Source: Mucilaginibacter achroorhodeus
GTDB taxonomy: Bacteria > Bacteroidota > Bacteroidia > Sphingobacteriales > Sphingobacteriaceae
Direction: 5' to 3'
DNA: 64,000 nucleotides
Assembly (NCBI RefSeq): GCF_007846095.1
Contig: NZ_VOEI01000001.1
Coordinates: forward strand, 434,001 to 498,000
Shown: positions 36,073 to 45,602 of the stretch, in pieces
Layout: each line of letters opens with the position of its first letter
Position numbering within the stretch: the stretch's first letter is position 1
Made by a program: the position numbers and the translations under genes
Notes under the pieces: generated by a model
Database searches by the model: none
Told to the model about the DNA's origin: nothing
What the model saw: the letters and a program-made list of their open reading frames with translations, nothing else

Positions 36073-39000
36073 ATGAACTACAATAAAATTAACAATATCG
36101 TTGGCTGGGCAGCCGGCATTATTGCTTCAATTACCTACATCTTAACGCTTGAACCCTCTACCAGTTTCTGGGATTGCGGCGAATTTATAGCTTGTATCTA
36201 CCGCCTGCAGGTGGCTCACCAACCGGGAGCACCTTTATTTACCATGATAGGCAAAGTTTTTTCGCTCCTTTCAATGGGCGATAATACCAAAGTAGCCTAC
36301 TTTACCAATATGGCTTCGGCCCTGGCAAGTGGCGCAACCATTCTTTTCCTTTTCTGGACCATTACCGCGCTTGCCAAAAAGCTGGTAGCCAAAGCCGGGG
36401 AGGAAATTGATGTAACCAAAACCATCCTTATAATGGGTGGCGGTTTGGTTGGTGCATTGGCTTATACCTGGTCTGATACTTTCTGGTTCTCTGCAGTTGA
36501 GTCTGAGGTTTATGCGCAATCATCACTTTGTACGGCTATCGTATTCTGGGCTATTTTGAAATGGGATGCCCATGCCGATGAGCCTCGCGCCGATAAATGG
36601 ATCATTTTTATAGCCTACATTATGGGTTTATCAATAGGTATCCACCTGTTAAACCTGTTGGTTATACCTGCCATTGCTTTGGTTATTTATTTCCGCAGGG
36701 CAAAAAACGTTTCTACAAAAGGTACCATTGGTTATTTCATTTTAGGTTGTATCACAGTTGCAGGTATCCTTTGGGGTGTTATACAATTTACGGTTAAAGG
36801 TGCTGCTTTCTCAGACTTGTTTTTTGTGAACACCCTGGGCATGAGCTTTAATACCGGTGCTATCATCTTTTACCTGTTGGTAACAGGTGCACTGGCTTTC
36901 GGTATAGTTTATACCATCAACGCAAACAAAACCTACCTGTGGCTGGCAATTGTTTGCTTTATATTGTTGTTAGGTTTTAGCGCCAGCATTATTGGCCTGG
37001 TAGCGGGTATTGCCATACTGGCACTGTTAGAGTATGTTTTAAAAGTACGTACACACCGTGCCATTTTAAACCAGGTGCTCACCTGTGCAGTGTTCATCCT
37101 TTTTGGTTACAGCTCTTTTGTGATGATCGTTATTCGCGCTAAAGCGGGTACGAATTTGAACAACAGCGATCCTGAGGACGCATTTGCCCTTAACAGCTAC
37201 CTTAACCGCGACCAGTACGGAGAAACGCCGCTGTTATATGGCAATTTCTTTGACGCCCAACCTATCGACCAAAAAGAAGGCGCTACCCTGTATCGCCGTG
37301 GCGAAACCAAATATGAAGAGGCCGGTAAAAAACTAACCACCATATATGACCACAATACGCTGTTTCCGCGTATGTTTAGCCAAAAGCCAAGCCACCCAGA
37401 GTTTTACAGGATGTGGAGCAACCTAAGCCCCGACGAGAAGCCTACTATGGCTACCAATATTGGCTTTTTTGCCAGTTGGCAGGTTACGCAGATGTACACA
37501 CGCTATTTTCTGTGGAACTTTGTTGGCCGTGCTAACGACCAGGATGGACAAACCGCGCAGGGACCGGATGGCAGCTGGATAAGCGGATTCGGTTTTAGCA
37601 AACAACTGCCTAAAAGTATCACTGATAGCAAATCATACAATCGTTTATTCTTTTTACCGCTGATAATAGGGATATGCGGTTTGTTCTATCACTTTAAACG
37701 CAACCAGCGCGATGCGGGCGTGGTAACCGTGTTATTCTTCTTTACCGGTTTGGCCATTGTACTTTACCTTAACCAGGACCCGCTGCAACCGCGCGAGCGT
37801 GATTACGCTTATGCAGGATCGTTCTATGCTTTTGCCATATGGATTGGCTTAGGTGTGTTAATGATAGCAGACCTGTTGAGTAAAAAGATCAACGCAAAAA
37901 CAGGCGCCATAATAGCAACCGTTGTTTGTTTATTAGCTGCACCGGTATTGATGGCCAGCCAGGAATGGGACGACCATGACCGCTCAACCAAGCTTACGCC
38001 GCATGACATGGCTTATGATTACCTAAACTCATGCGCGCCAAACGCCATCCTGTTCACTTATGCTGATAACGATACCTATCCGCTTTGGTACATACAGGAA
38101 GTTGAAGGTGTACGCCCGGATGTGCGCATTGTAAACTTAAGCTTGCTGGGTACCGATTGGTATATCCGCCAGATGAAAACCAAGATGAATGATTCGGCAC
38201 CGCTGCCTATCACCATGGACAATAAGAAATTTGAAGCCGGTGTGCGCGATGTGCTTTATTATAATGATGCAAAAATTGCAGGCTCGGTTGAGCTGAAGGA
38301 TGTATTTGATTTCCTTACCTCTGATGACCCAAAATCAATGCTTACCTACCAAAATGGCGATAACAGCAATTACATGCCTACTAAAAGTTTTAAGCTTACG
38401 GTTAATGCAGAGGATGTGCTAAAATCGGGCACTGTACCTGCGGATAAGAAAGACAAAATAATTCCTGAGATGGATTGGACCTACCCCGGTAAATATGTTA
38501 CCAAGGATAACCTTGCCATGATGGATATTATTGCTCACAACAACTGGAAACGCCCTATCTATTTTGCTACAACAGTACCAAGTGATAACATGATGGGCTT
38601 AGACCGTTACCTATATAGCGAAGGTTTCGCTTACCGCTTGATGCCTTACAAGGCGGATACCACCCGCGGCCCGCAGGAGAACAGCAACACGCTGATCATG
38701 TATAACAACATGGTGAACAAGTACAAATACGGCAATTTTAAACACGCCAAATACCTGGACCACGAATCTATTAATTTGTTTTACCCGCTTATTGCACGTT
38801 TGTATAATACCCTTGCCGACAACCTGGTTGCTGAAGGGCATTTAGATCTTGCTAAAAAAGCGATGCAAAAGTATGATAAGGAGATGCCATCTACCATCAA
38901 CTCATCTGAAGTGGCGCTCCGCAAATATTTCATGACCGAAACGCTCTATCGCCTCGGCGATGTAACAACTGCCAACAAGTGGGTAAATGATCTGTCTGAA

Positions 39001-39231
39001 TACGCGGTTGACGGTTTAAAATACAATTACAGCGTTTATCAAAGCAATGATGGCTCGGTTAACAGCAGGGACGTTCAGTTCAATATGTCGATACTGAACA
39101 GCCTGACGCAGGCAGCTAAGGAGCATCATCAAACGGCACTTGCCAATAAACTTGAAGCTCAGCTGAAAGATTACAGCACCAAGTTTGGAGGCTTCCTGCA
39201 GCAACAACAGCAGCAACAGCAAGGGCAGTAA
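36073..39231 (+). CDS. DUF2723 polytopic membrane protein (TMEM260/protein O-mannosyltransferase-like)
   Basis: A protein of 1052 residues. The first 650 residues hold many transmembrane helices and the DUF2723 signature near residue 30: FWDCGEFIACIYRLQVAHQP. The conserved QPRERDYAYAGSFYAFAIW follows at about residue 575. The C-terminal third is soluble and has YADNDTYPLWYIQEVEGVRP. DUF2723 proteins belong to the GT-C class; the animal homologue TMEM260 is a protein O-mannosyltransferase, and Bacteroidota do glycosylate secreted proteins, so a glycosyltransferase role is plausible but not shown. The C-terminus ends in eight Gln. Translation can begin at ATG 36073 (a GTG lies just before). Confidence 0.82.
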   Translation: MNYNKINNIVGWAAGIIASITYILTLEPSTSFWDCGEFIACIYRLQVAHQPGAPLFTMIGKVFSLLSMGDNTKVAYFTNMASALASGATILFLFWTITALAKKLVAKAGEEIDVTKTILIMGGGLVGALAYTWSDTFWFSAVESEVYAQSSLCTAIVFWAILKWDAHADEPRADKWIIFIAYIMGLSIGIHLLNLLVIPAIALVIYFRRAKNVSTKGTIGYFILGCITVAGILWGVIQFTVKGAAFSDLFFVNTLGMSFNTGAIIFYLLVTGALAFGIVYTINANKTYLWLAIVCFILLLGFSASIIGLVAGIAILALLEYVLKVRTHRAILNQVLTCAVFILFGYSSFVMIVIRAKAGTNLNNSDPEDAFALNSYLNRDQYGETPLLYGNFFDAQPIDQKEGATLYRRGETKYEEAGKKLTTIYDHNTLFPRMFSQKPSHPEFYRMWSNLSPDEKPTMATNIGFFASWQVTQMYTRYFLWNFVGRANDQDGQTAQGPDGSWISGFGFSKQLPKSITDSKSYNRLFFLPLIIGICGLFYHFKRNQRDAGVVTVLFFFTGLAIVLYLNQDPLQPRERDYAYAGSFYAFAIWIGLGVLMIADLLSKKINAKTGAIIATVVCLLAAPVLMASQEWDDHDRSTKLTPHDMAYDYLNSCAPNAILFTYADNDTYPLWYIQEVEGVRPDVRIVNLSLLGTDWYIRQMKTKMNDSAPLPITMDNKKFEAGVRDVLYYNDAKIAGSVELKDVFDFLTSDDPKSMLTYQNGDNSNYMPTKSFKLTVNAEDVLKSGTVPADKKDKIIPEMDWTYPGKYVTKDNLAMMDIIAHNNWKRPIYFATTVPSDNMMGLDRYLYSEGFAYRLMPYKADTTRGPQENSNTLIMYNNMVNKYKYGNFKHAKYLDHESINLFYPLIARLYNTLADNLVAEGHLDLAKKAMQKYDKEMPSTINSSEVALRKYFMTETLYRLGDVTTANKWVNDLSEYAVDGLKYNYSVYQSNDGSVNSRDVQFNMSILNSLTQAAKEHHQTALANKLEAQLKDYSTKFGGFLQQQQQQQQGQ

Positions 39232-39246
39232 ATTGTCTTAAATAGA

Positions 39247-39276
39247 GAAAAGCGGCTAATGGCCGCTTTTTTTGTT
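39247..39276 (+). terminator. Intrinsic terminator after the DUF2723 gene
   Basis: AAAGCGGC and GGCCGCTTT pair around TAAT, followed by T-run (39268-39273). The same AGCGGCTAATGGCC core occurs again at 40879-40891. Confidence 0.9.
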
Positions 39277-39381
39277 TGATTTAATTTCGTATGTGATGCC
39301 GAACCGTCAACCGACGGACGGCATCACATAGTATTGGTATGGCATCTGTAACAATCACACCCGTCAGCCTCTCTAATCCTC

Positions 39382-40754
39382 ATGAAAAACACCTGCCTTA
39401 CCCTCCTGCTTGCTGCAGCTTCGCTTGTTGCCACAGCGCAAAATAAAACCGCCACTATCGATTCATTGATACGCCGCAGTAACCGCATTGGTGTGTTCAA
39501 AGGAAATGTTCTGGTAATGGATAAAGACAAGGTGGTGTACAAAGCTGCTATTGGTTATACCGATGCTACAGAGAAGCAAGCGGTAACCAACGCCTACCGC
39601 TTCCACATCGGCTCTATAGCCAAGGAGTTTAACGCGATGGCAATTATGATGCTGAAAGAACAGGGTAAACTAAATACCGATGATAAAGTATCCAAATACA
39701 TCACGGGATTACCGGCTTGGGCAGATAAGATAAGCATTAAAAACCTACTACAATACACCAGCGGGTTGCCCAACCTAAAATGGGGCGAATTAACGTCTGA
39801 TGCAGAAGCTATGGCCGCCCTTAACGCTTTCAATAAGCTCGATTTTGAGCCGGGCACACGATACGCTTACAACAATAGCAATACTTTATTGCAGAGGCAG
39901 ATCATAGCCAAAATAACGGGCCGCAGCTTCGCGGATTTTGTGAAAGAGAAGATGCTGAAACCCTGCGGCATGACCAACTCCATTGTTGATCCTACTGACG
40001 AACCGCTGGTAGCAAAATCATACAATAACGATAAGGTACAATCTCCCATGCAATACCCCATCACCGGCTGGACGGCAGTTACCCTTGATGATTTTTACAA
40101 ATGGGAAAAAGCGTTAGAGAGTTTCAAGCTCATCGGCCCGCAATCAACCCGCGAAATACTTACCCCCTTCGCACCAGGCAAGCAATGCGGACTGGGTGGC
40201 GGCGTTATGGATGGCGATAAGTTAACCTATCATCAGCATGATGGTACCGCGTTAAACTACCAGGCATTGTTAACGGCTTACCCCGCTCAAGGCCGCACCA
40301 TCATCCTGCTCACCAATAACAAGCAAAACACGCTTTACGATGTCGACCATGCCATTGAAGCCATACTGGATGGCAAACCATACCAACAGCCAAAGCGATC
40401 AGTACTAAATGATTTTGCCAAACAACTGGACAGCCTCAAAGGCAACGAGATCATCCCGTGGTATAACAATCTTAAAAGTAAATACGCTGCTGAGTATGGC
40501 TTCGAGAATGAATCGTCATTGAACATGATAGGTTACTACTACAAGGGAAAAACCGCATTGATGATGCCATTACGGTGTTTGATTATAATACTCAGCTATT
40601 CCCGCAATCAGGCAATGTTTTTGACAGCTTGGGCGATGCCTACAATGCCAAAGGTGATAAAGAGAAAGCCCTGCTTAACTATAAACGCTCCGTTGCTTTA
40701 GACTCTACTAACGAAATGGGTAAGAAGATAATTGAGGGCTTGGAGAAGAAGTAG
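39382..40754 (+). pseudogene. Serine hydrolase (class C beta-lactamase fold) with TPR tail, frameshifted
   Basis: The first frame has a signal peptide (MKNTCLTLLLAAASLVATAQ), the nucleophile motif SIAK at residues 78-81 and the YNN motif near residue 163, so the fold is that of penicillin-binding-protein-like esterases and peptidases. After about residue 389 the frame turns into nonsense and stops at 40701. One frame over, the sequence continues as a good TPR-like tail (DDAITVFDYNTQLFPQSGNV, then GDKEKALLNYKRSVALD) to a stop at 40754. Six A instead of five at 40548-40552 would join both into 457 residues. Either the gene lost one A or the read has a homopolymer error; without it the core domain could still be made. 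Confidence 0.85.
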
Positions 40755-40767
40755 GCACTTAAACTCT

Positions 40768-40860
40768 TCATTGCGAGCGATAACGTGGCAATCCTCGATA
40801 TACAGTGCTACTCTTTAAATCGAGGATTGCCACGTCGGCTACGCCTTCCTCGAAATGACG
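40768..40860. repeat. CATTGCGAG-type palindromic repeat, copy 1
   Basis: The element starts TCATTGCGAG and ends CTCGAAATGACG. Inner arms GTGGCAATCCTCGAT (40785-40799) and the exact reverse complement (40819-40833) form a 15-bp stem. The family is common in Bacteroidota intergenic DNA; two more copies are in this window. Confidence 0.88.
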
Positions 40861-40869
40861 TATGGGCTC

Positions 40870-40902
40870 AAAAAAAAAGCGGCTAATGGCCGTTTTTTTT
40901 TG
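40870..40902 (+). terminator. Terminator-like hairpin after the frameshifted serine hydrolase
   Basis: A-run, GCGGC, TAAT, GGCCG and a nine-T run. It nearly copies the terminator at 39247-39276. Confidence 0.75.
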
Positions 40903-40962
40903 TTATCCTTTTATTTCGGATTATAATAGTAATGTTTAGAACAACTGACAAATTCATGTCAG

Positions 40963-41008
40963 CGTTCACGGTGTTCACAAGTGTTCATGCCGTGAACGTG
41001 AACACGTG
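40963..41008. repeat. GTTCAC inverted repeat
   Basis: GTTCACGGTGTTCAC on the left and GTGAACGTGAACAC on the right of a short GTGTTCATGCC centre. The spacing of GTTCAC units is 6-10 bases, so it is not heptad-phased. The gap 40755-41117 has no gene; besides this it holds the repeat and terminator above and three AGTAAG words at 41039-41072. Confidence 0.7.
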
Positions 41009-41117
41009 TGGTGAGGGGTGAATACTTAGAAGTGAGCAGAAAAAGTAAGCCAAAGTAAGGCCATAGTAAGCTGCTTCCGGGCCTTTGTTTATTGTCCTAA
41101 ATCTTTTATCTTAAAGA

Positions 41118-42071
41118 TTATTCCTCTACAACCCCCATGTTGCAGAACTTATCGATACGTTCGGTAACCAGTTCGTCGATATTTTTCTCGCCCAGGGTTT
41201 TAAGGTCTTTTAGCAATTGCTTTTTAAGGATGGCTGCCATAGCAACCGGATCCTGATGCGCACCGCCAAGTGGTTCTTTAATAACACCATCGATCAACTT
41301 GTTCTTCAACATCTCAGATGAGGTGAGCTTCAGCATCTCTGCAGCACGCTCTTTCTGCTCCCATGTTTTGAACAGGATGGTTGAACAGTTCTCCGGCGAA
41401 ATAACCGAATACCAGGAGTTATCCAGCATCATCACTTTGTCGCCAATGCCAATACCCAATGCACCACCAGATGCACCTTCGCCTATGATAACGCAGATAA
41501 TGGGCACTTTAAGTACTGCCATCTCCAACAGGTTACGGGCGATAGCCTCGCCTTGTCCGCGTTCTTCAGCTTCAAGGCCGGGGAAAGCTCCGGGGGTATC
41601 TATTAGTGTAATGATAGGCTTGTTAAACTTCTCAGCCATTTTCATCAGCCTTAAGGCCTTACGGTAACCCTCAGGGTTAGCCATACCAAAGTTACGGTAC
41701 TGGCGCTCTTTGGTGTTACGGCCCTTCTGGTGGCCAATGAACATAGCCGTTTGGCCGTTAATGGTACCAAAACCACCAATGATGGCCTTATCGTCACCTA
41801 CTGTACGGTCGCCATGCAGTTCTATGAAATCATCGCACATCAGCTCCAGATACTGCAGCGTATAAGGGCGCTCAGGGTGGCGCGATATCTGCACTTTTTG
41901 CCAACCGGTAAGGTTATGATATATTTCTTTCTGTGCCTCTTGTAATTTAGCCTCTAATTCAGCTACAGTGGCAGACATATCAAGCTTGTTTTTTTCTTCA
42001 ACCTGCCTAACCTTTTCAATCTGTCCCTCTATCTCGGCAAGAGGTTTCTCAAAGTCAAATGTGATCTTCAT
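41118..42071 (-). CDS. accA: Acetyl-CoA carboxylase carboxyltransferase subunit alpha
   Basis: AccA with AccD moves the carboxyl group from biotin to acetyl-CoA to give malonyl-CoA. The 317-residue protein starts [20 protein letters not shown] and has [40 protein letters not shown] (the oxyanion-type helix region) and [20 protein letters not shown]. Length is as usual. accD is not nearby. It stands alone between the hydrolase pseudogene and GH43. Confidence 0.95.
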   Translation of the reverse strand: MKITFDFEKPLAEIEGQIEKVRQVEEKNKLDMSATVAELEAKLQEAQKEIYHNLTGWQKVQISRHPERPYTLQYLELMCDDFIELHGDRTVGDDKAIIGGFGTINGQTAMFIGHQKGRNTKERQYRNFGMANPEGYRKALRLMKMAEKFNKPIITLIDTPGAFPGLEAEERGQGEAIARNLLEMAVLKVPIICVIIGEGASGGALGIGIGDKVMMLDNSWYSVISPENCSTILFKTWEQKERAAEMLKLTSSEMLKNKLIDGVIKEPLGGAHQDPVAMAAILKKQLLKDLKTLGEKNIDELVTERIDKFCNMGVVEE

Positions 42072-42185
42072 ACAATTTTCCCGCCGCTAAATTAAAAAAT
42101 TCAATCGGCATATTATTTAATTATGAATTTTTGAAACACTTACCGTGTTTAAACCGGCAATAAACTATAAGGTTTTAGCGAATGA

Positions 42186-43937
42186 TCACTCCACCTTCAT
42201 CACCTTAGTACGCTTGCTTATGCCATTTTCATTAAAGGCTTCTATTTGGAAATAATACGGCGTATCTTTCTCCATCCCGTTAAAGTAGTACTCGTTTGCG
42301 TTATACACCAGAATGTTATTGTACAACTTATCAGGCGCTATACCCATATAAATGGTGTAACCTACCGCGCCATCGGTTTGCTGCCAGCGCAACCACGAGT
42401 TACGGTTTTCGGCCTTGCCGCGCAAAACGATAAAGTTCTTCACCGTATCCGGCACCACTCCCGCACCCTTGCCAAACACCCTGAAACCTGATAACGCAAA
42501 CTTACCCGTAGGCATGTGAAGGTTGGTGATCTTAAGATATCGTGCTTTAACAGGAGTTTTTAACTCCACATAATCATGCGGAACATCGGTTTTGTTGTTG
42601 CTTTTGTCTACAATGGTTCGCCAGGTTTTGCCATCGTTTGAGGCCGTTATTTTATACTGGTGGTAAACGCCTAATGATTTACCCATAAAGGTAGCATCCT
42701 GATCAGCATAATTGATCTGGATAGCGCGTACGGTGCTCACATCGCCCAGATCGGTTTGCAACCATTCGCCGGGGTTGGCGGTTTTAGCGCTCCAGTAGGT
42801 TTTGATATCCTCATCAACGGCGAGGTTCGGTACGTAAGCGCCGAGGGTGGACGATACCTGCACCGGTTTGTTATAGTTCAGCAGCATCCAGCCGGTAAAA
42901 TTGTCGTTGTTTACATGGTCTTCTTTTCCGTTTGGCAAGTAATGCGGATAGTCTCCATAAGATGTATTTGTGAATAGTGTACCATCTGGATCAAAACCAG
43001 CCGGCCAAAAACCGATACGGCGTTCAAAGTTATTTTTCACATCTATCACCATGGTTGAGATATGCCAGTAATTGCCAAATTTATCAGCCCAGGTTGCGCC
43101 GTGGCCAGCGCCTTTGGCAAAGCCCCCCGGTTTGTAGCTGAACGGATTGTGCTTTTGATAAGTGAACGGACCAAGCGGTTTATCCCCTACGTAAACGCCA
43201 TCGCCGTAACCGCGGCCTTCAGTACCGGGGGCGGCATATTGCAGATAATATTTACCGTTATGCTTATTCATCCATCCGCCTTCCATAAACCCGGTGAGGA
43301 ATACGTTATCATTATTTTCGCCAAAGCGTTCCCAGCCGTGCTGCTCCCAGTTAAGCTTTATCATTTCCTTTTTAGGGCCGATCGGGTCGAACGTTTTTCG
43401 GTCTATTTCCTGCCCATACATGGGTAAGGTATTGCTACTGCCATGGTAGATATATACTCTGCCGTCATCATCAGCAAATAACCCCGGGTCCCATGCCCCT
43501 ACTTTGAAGTAATCTTTAGCAGCTTTCCAGGTATCAGTACGCGGGTCGGTGCTCATCCAAAGGGTAAAATCTTTGTTGTAGGTTGAGCCGATCACCAGCA
43601 AGGTATCACCCAAAACCAAAGTACCTGGTGCGCAGAGTTCATCACCCTTTACCTCGTTGTATGGTCGCACAAATTTGCGCGATACAAATTTCCAGTTCAG
43701 CATATCAGGGCTCCACCAGTAACCAAACTGGTTGGTGCTAAAGAGGTAATAGTTGCCCTTAAATAGCGTCATGGTTGGGTCGGCGGTTGCGCGGTGCTTA
43801 CCCCAGGCTGCAAAATTGGCAAATGGGGTGTAACCGTAATCGAGATTAAGCGGATTACAATAGGTTAGCCGCCTGGTTTGAGCAGAAGCATACAATGCAG
43901 ATAGAACGAACACGATTGCCAGGATACGGATTTTCAT
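42186..43937 (-). CDS. Glycoside hydrolase family 43 with F5/8-type C and fibronectin III domains
   Basis: A 583-residue secreted protein. Signal peptide: MKIRILAIVFVLSALYASAQ. The GH43 five-bladed propeller follows, with candidate catalytic residues Asp53 (ATADPTMTLF), Asp150 (GAWDPGLFADDDG) and Glu219 (FMEGGWMNKHNG). A discoidin-like carbohydrate-binding domain comes next (LAVDEDIKTYWSAKTANPGE, about residues 370-490), then an FnIII-like end. GH43 enzymes act on xylan, arabinan or related side chains. It is not in a PUL here; no SusC/SusD is beside it. Start chosen for the signal peptide. Confidence 0.88.
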   Translation of the reverse strand: MKIRILAIVFVLSALYASAQTRRLTYCNPLNLDYGYTPFANFAAWGKHRATADPTMTLFKGNYYLFSTNQFGYWWSPDMLNWKFVSRKFVRPYNEVKGDELCAPGTLVLGDTLLVIGSTYNKDFTLWMSTDPRTDTWKAAKDYFKVGAWDPGLFADDDGRVYIYHGSSNTLPMYGQEIDRKTFDPIGPKKEMIKLNWEQHGWERFGENNDNVFLTGFMEGGWMNKHNGKYYLQYAAPGTEGRGYGDGVYVGDKPLGPFTYQKHNPFSYKPGGFAKGAGHGATWADKFGNYWHISTMVIDVKNNFERRIGFWPAGFDPDGTLFTNTSYGDYPHYLPNGKEDHVNNDNFTGWMLLNYNKPVQVSSTLGAYVPNLAVDEDIKTYWSAKTANPGEWLQTDLGDVSTVRAIQINYADQDATFMGKSLGVYHQYKITASNDGKTWRTIVDKSNNKTDVPHDYVELKTPVKARYLKITNLHMPTGKFALSGFRVFGKGAGVVPDTVKNFIVLRGKAENRNSWLRWQQTDGAVGYTIYMGIAPDKLYNNILVYNANEYYFNGMEKDTPYYFQIEAFNENGISKRTKVMKVE

Positions 43938-43991
43938 AATGGTGTGCAATTGGTGGTAGGCCAAATATCAGGTTTTATAACCAAAATCAAG

Positions 43992-44056
43992 ATGCCATGG
44001 TGAGCTTGTAGAACTACTCGTTGCGCTGCAAGGTCTTCGGCAGGCTTGGATCGACA
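43992..44056. repeat. Decayed copy of the TTCGACAAGCTCACCATGAC palindromic repeat
   Basis: CCATGGTGAGCTTGTAGAAC on the left and GGCAGGCTTGGATCGACA on the right keep the outline of the unit seen five times at 26.8-27.2 kb, with several changes. Confidence 0.55.
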
Positions 44057-44066
44057 ATTTACTCCA

Positions 44067-44102
44067 TAAAAAACGCCGGAACTTTAACAGCCCGGCGTTT
44101 TC
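44067..44102 (-). terminator. Intrinsic terminator after the esterase gene
   Basis: AAAACGCCGG (44070-44079) pairs with CCGGCGTTTT (44092-44101). On the minus strand a T-rich tail follows. It lies about 22 bases after the stop at 44124. Confidence 0.88.
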
Positions 44103-44123
44103 CTCGCATTCACATTTCAGGGA

Positions 44124-45266
44124 TTACATCCCGAAAGCCTTTTTAAGTTGTGCTACAGCGTACTCTTCAGCGTCCTTCGCTTCAGGAACTACTGCTCCCA
44201 TACCAAAGAACTCGTGCGTAACGCCGTCATATTTTTTGCTATCAACGGTTACGCCTGCGGCTTTTAATTTATCCACAATCATCATTCCATCGCTTTGCAA
44301 CGGATCGATCTCTGCATTTATCACAGTAGTCGGTGGCAATCCTTTTAAGTTAGCCGTTACCAGGCTAATGCGCGGATCTTTTGCCTCGGCCATGCTATTC
44401 AAATAGTTTTTCACAAACCAACCCATCATAGCTTTATCAAGTGGTTTGGCATTGCCATACTTAATGTATGAAGTTGTATTCATATCTGATTGTGCAACCG
44501 GGTAAACCGCTAAAATAGCTGTTGGAACCATGGTCTTGCTATCGCGTGCTTTAATGGCAGTTGCTATAGCCAGGTTGCCGCCGGCGCTTTCGCCTGCAAC
44601 TGCAATTTTCTTAGCATCGCCTTTAATTGATGCTGCGTTATTGACTACCCATTTGTAAGCTGCGTAAGCATCGTTATGTGCAACAGGGAATTTATGCTCC
44701 GGTGCTAAACGGTAAGCAACAGACACCACAATTGCACCGGTTTTATCAGCCAATACATTTGCTGAAGCGTCATAAACATCCAAATTAGCTATTACAAAAC
44801 CGCCGCCGTGATAATATACAATTACGGGGTACGATGAAGCATTGGTTTTAGGTGTATAAACACGCAGGTGAATGGTACCGCCATCAACAGGGATGTCTTT
44901 ACCCATAGTGTCTACGTTAAATACTGGTTTAGCAATACCGTGCTCTTTCATCACATCCATTACAGCATCGGTAGGTGTATGATTTTTGCGTGCTTCAACC
45001 GCCGTTAACTCAGGTATTGGTTTGTCGCCATAGCTGGCTAATTTTTCAATCACTACCTGCATTTCAGGTTTCATGGTTGGCGCCCAGCTTGGTGCTGGTC
45101 CGGCCGGCTTTAAAGCTTTTGTTGTATCAGTTGCTGCCATTGCGGCTGTGTCGCCTTTGGCAGAGCTATCTGCTGCTTTTTTTGAGCCGTTACTTGTACA
45201 AGCTGCTACAGACATGCATACGCCTGCGGCTAGTAATAATAAATTAGTTTTCATGTTGTTTTTCAT
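44124..45266 (-). CDS. Alpha/beta hydrolase of the hormone-sensitive-lipase type, lipoprotein
   Basis: The N-terminus MKTNLLLLAAGVCMSVAACTSNG is a lipoprotein signal with Cys at its end (start at 45266 or at ATG 45254; both give the same mature protein). A low-complexity Ala/Lys linker follows. The catalytic domain has HGGG (VIVYYHGGGFVIANLDVYD), the nucleophile elbow GESAGGN, an Asp in INAEIDPLQSDG and a His in THEFFGMG. This is the bacterial HSL (family IV) esterase pattern, acting on short acyl esters. It should be attached to a membrane. Confidence 0.88.
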   Translation of the reverse strand: MKNNMKTNLLLLAAGVCMSVAACTSNGSKKAADSSAKGDTAAMAATDTTKALKPAGPAPSWAPTMKPEMQVVIEKLASYGDKPIPELTAVEARKNHTPTDAVMDVMKEHGIAKPVFNVDTMGKDIPVDGGTIHLRVYTPKTNASSYPVIVYYHGGGFVIANLDVYDASANVLADKTGAIVVSVAYRLAPEHKFPVAHNDAYAAYKWVVNNAASIKGDAKKIAVAGESAGGNLAIATAIKARDSKTMVPTAILAVYPVAQSDMNTTSYIKYGNAKPLDKAMMGWFVKNYLNSMAEAKDPRISLVTANLKGLPPTTVINAEIDPLQSDGMMIVDKLKAAGVTVDSKKYDGVTHEFFGMGAVVPEAKDAEEYAVAQLKKAFGM

Positions 45267-45360
45267 AGTGTTATACACATCCAACACACACCCTACCGAA
45301 ATAGTTGATTTATTTTACTAATAATTTAATTATAACAACTAAATAGAGTGAAAAACTCAA

Positions 45361-45597
45361 TTATGGAGTAGAAAGCTTATCGCCGTCTGCTTTAAGCCCG
45401 GCCTCATTTTTCCTGAGTTGGTAATAAACCACACAAATAAAAACAAATCCGCCGCCAAGGCCGCTTACTAAACTTGCTAATATGGTACGAGTGTTAATCG
45501 GTTCGTTGTTCAGCCATGGCCAAAGCAACCCCATTGTTACAAACATAAATGTAATGTAAAACAAGCCGCTGAGGATTAGCCGTTTTCTTTTAGACAT
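45361..45597 (-). CDS. Small two-helix membrane protein of unknown function
   Basis: A 78-residue protein MSKRKRLILSGLFYITFMFV with two hydrophobic helices (residues about 8-28 and 43-62), a basic N-terminus and a hydrophilic C-terminus. It resembles unnamed membrane proteins of Bacteroidota. It begins 5 bases after the ThuA gene's stop on the same strand, so it is likely co-transcribed. No function can be read. Confidence 0.6.
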   Translation of the reverse strand: MSKRKRLILSGLFYITFMFVTMGLLWPWLNNEPINTRTILASLVSGLGGGFVFICVVYYQLRKNEAGLKADGDKLSTP

Positions 45598-45602
45598 ATT
45601 AA

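Noticed and set aside
39382-40701. Intact serine hydrolase with a novel C-terminus
   Set aside because: The last 50 residues are out-of-frame translation; the other frame gives a coherent TPR-like tail.
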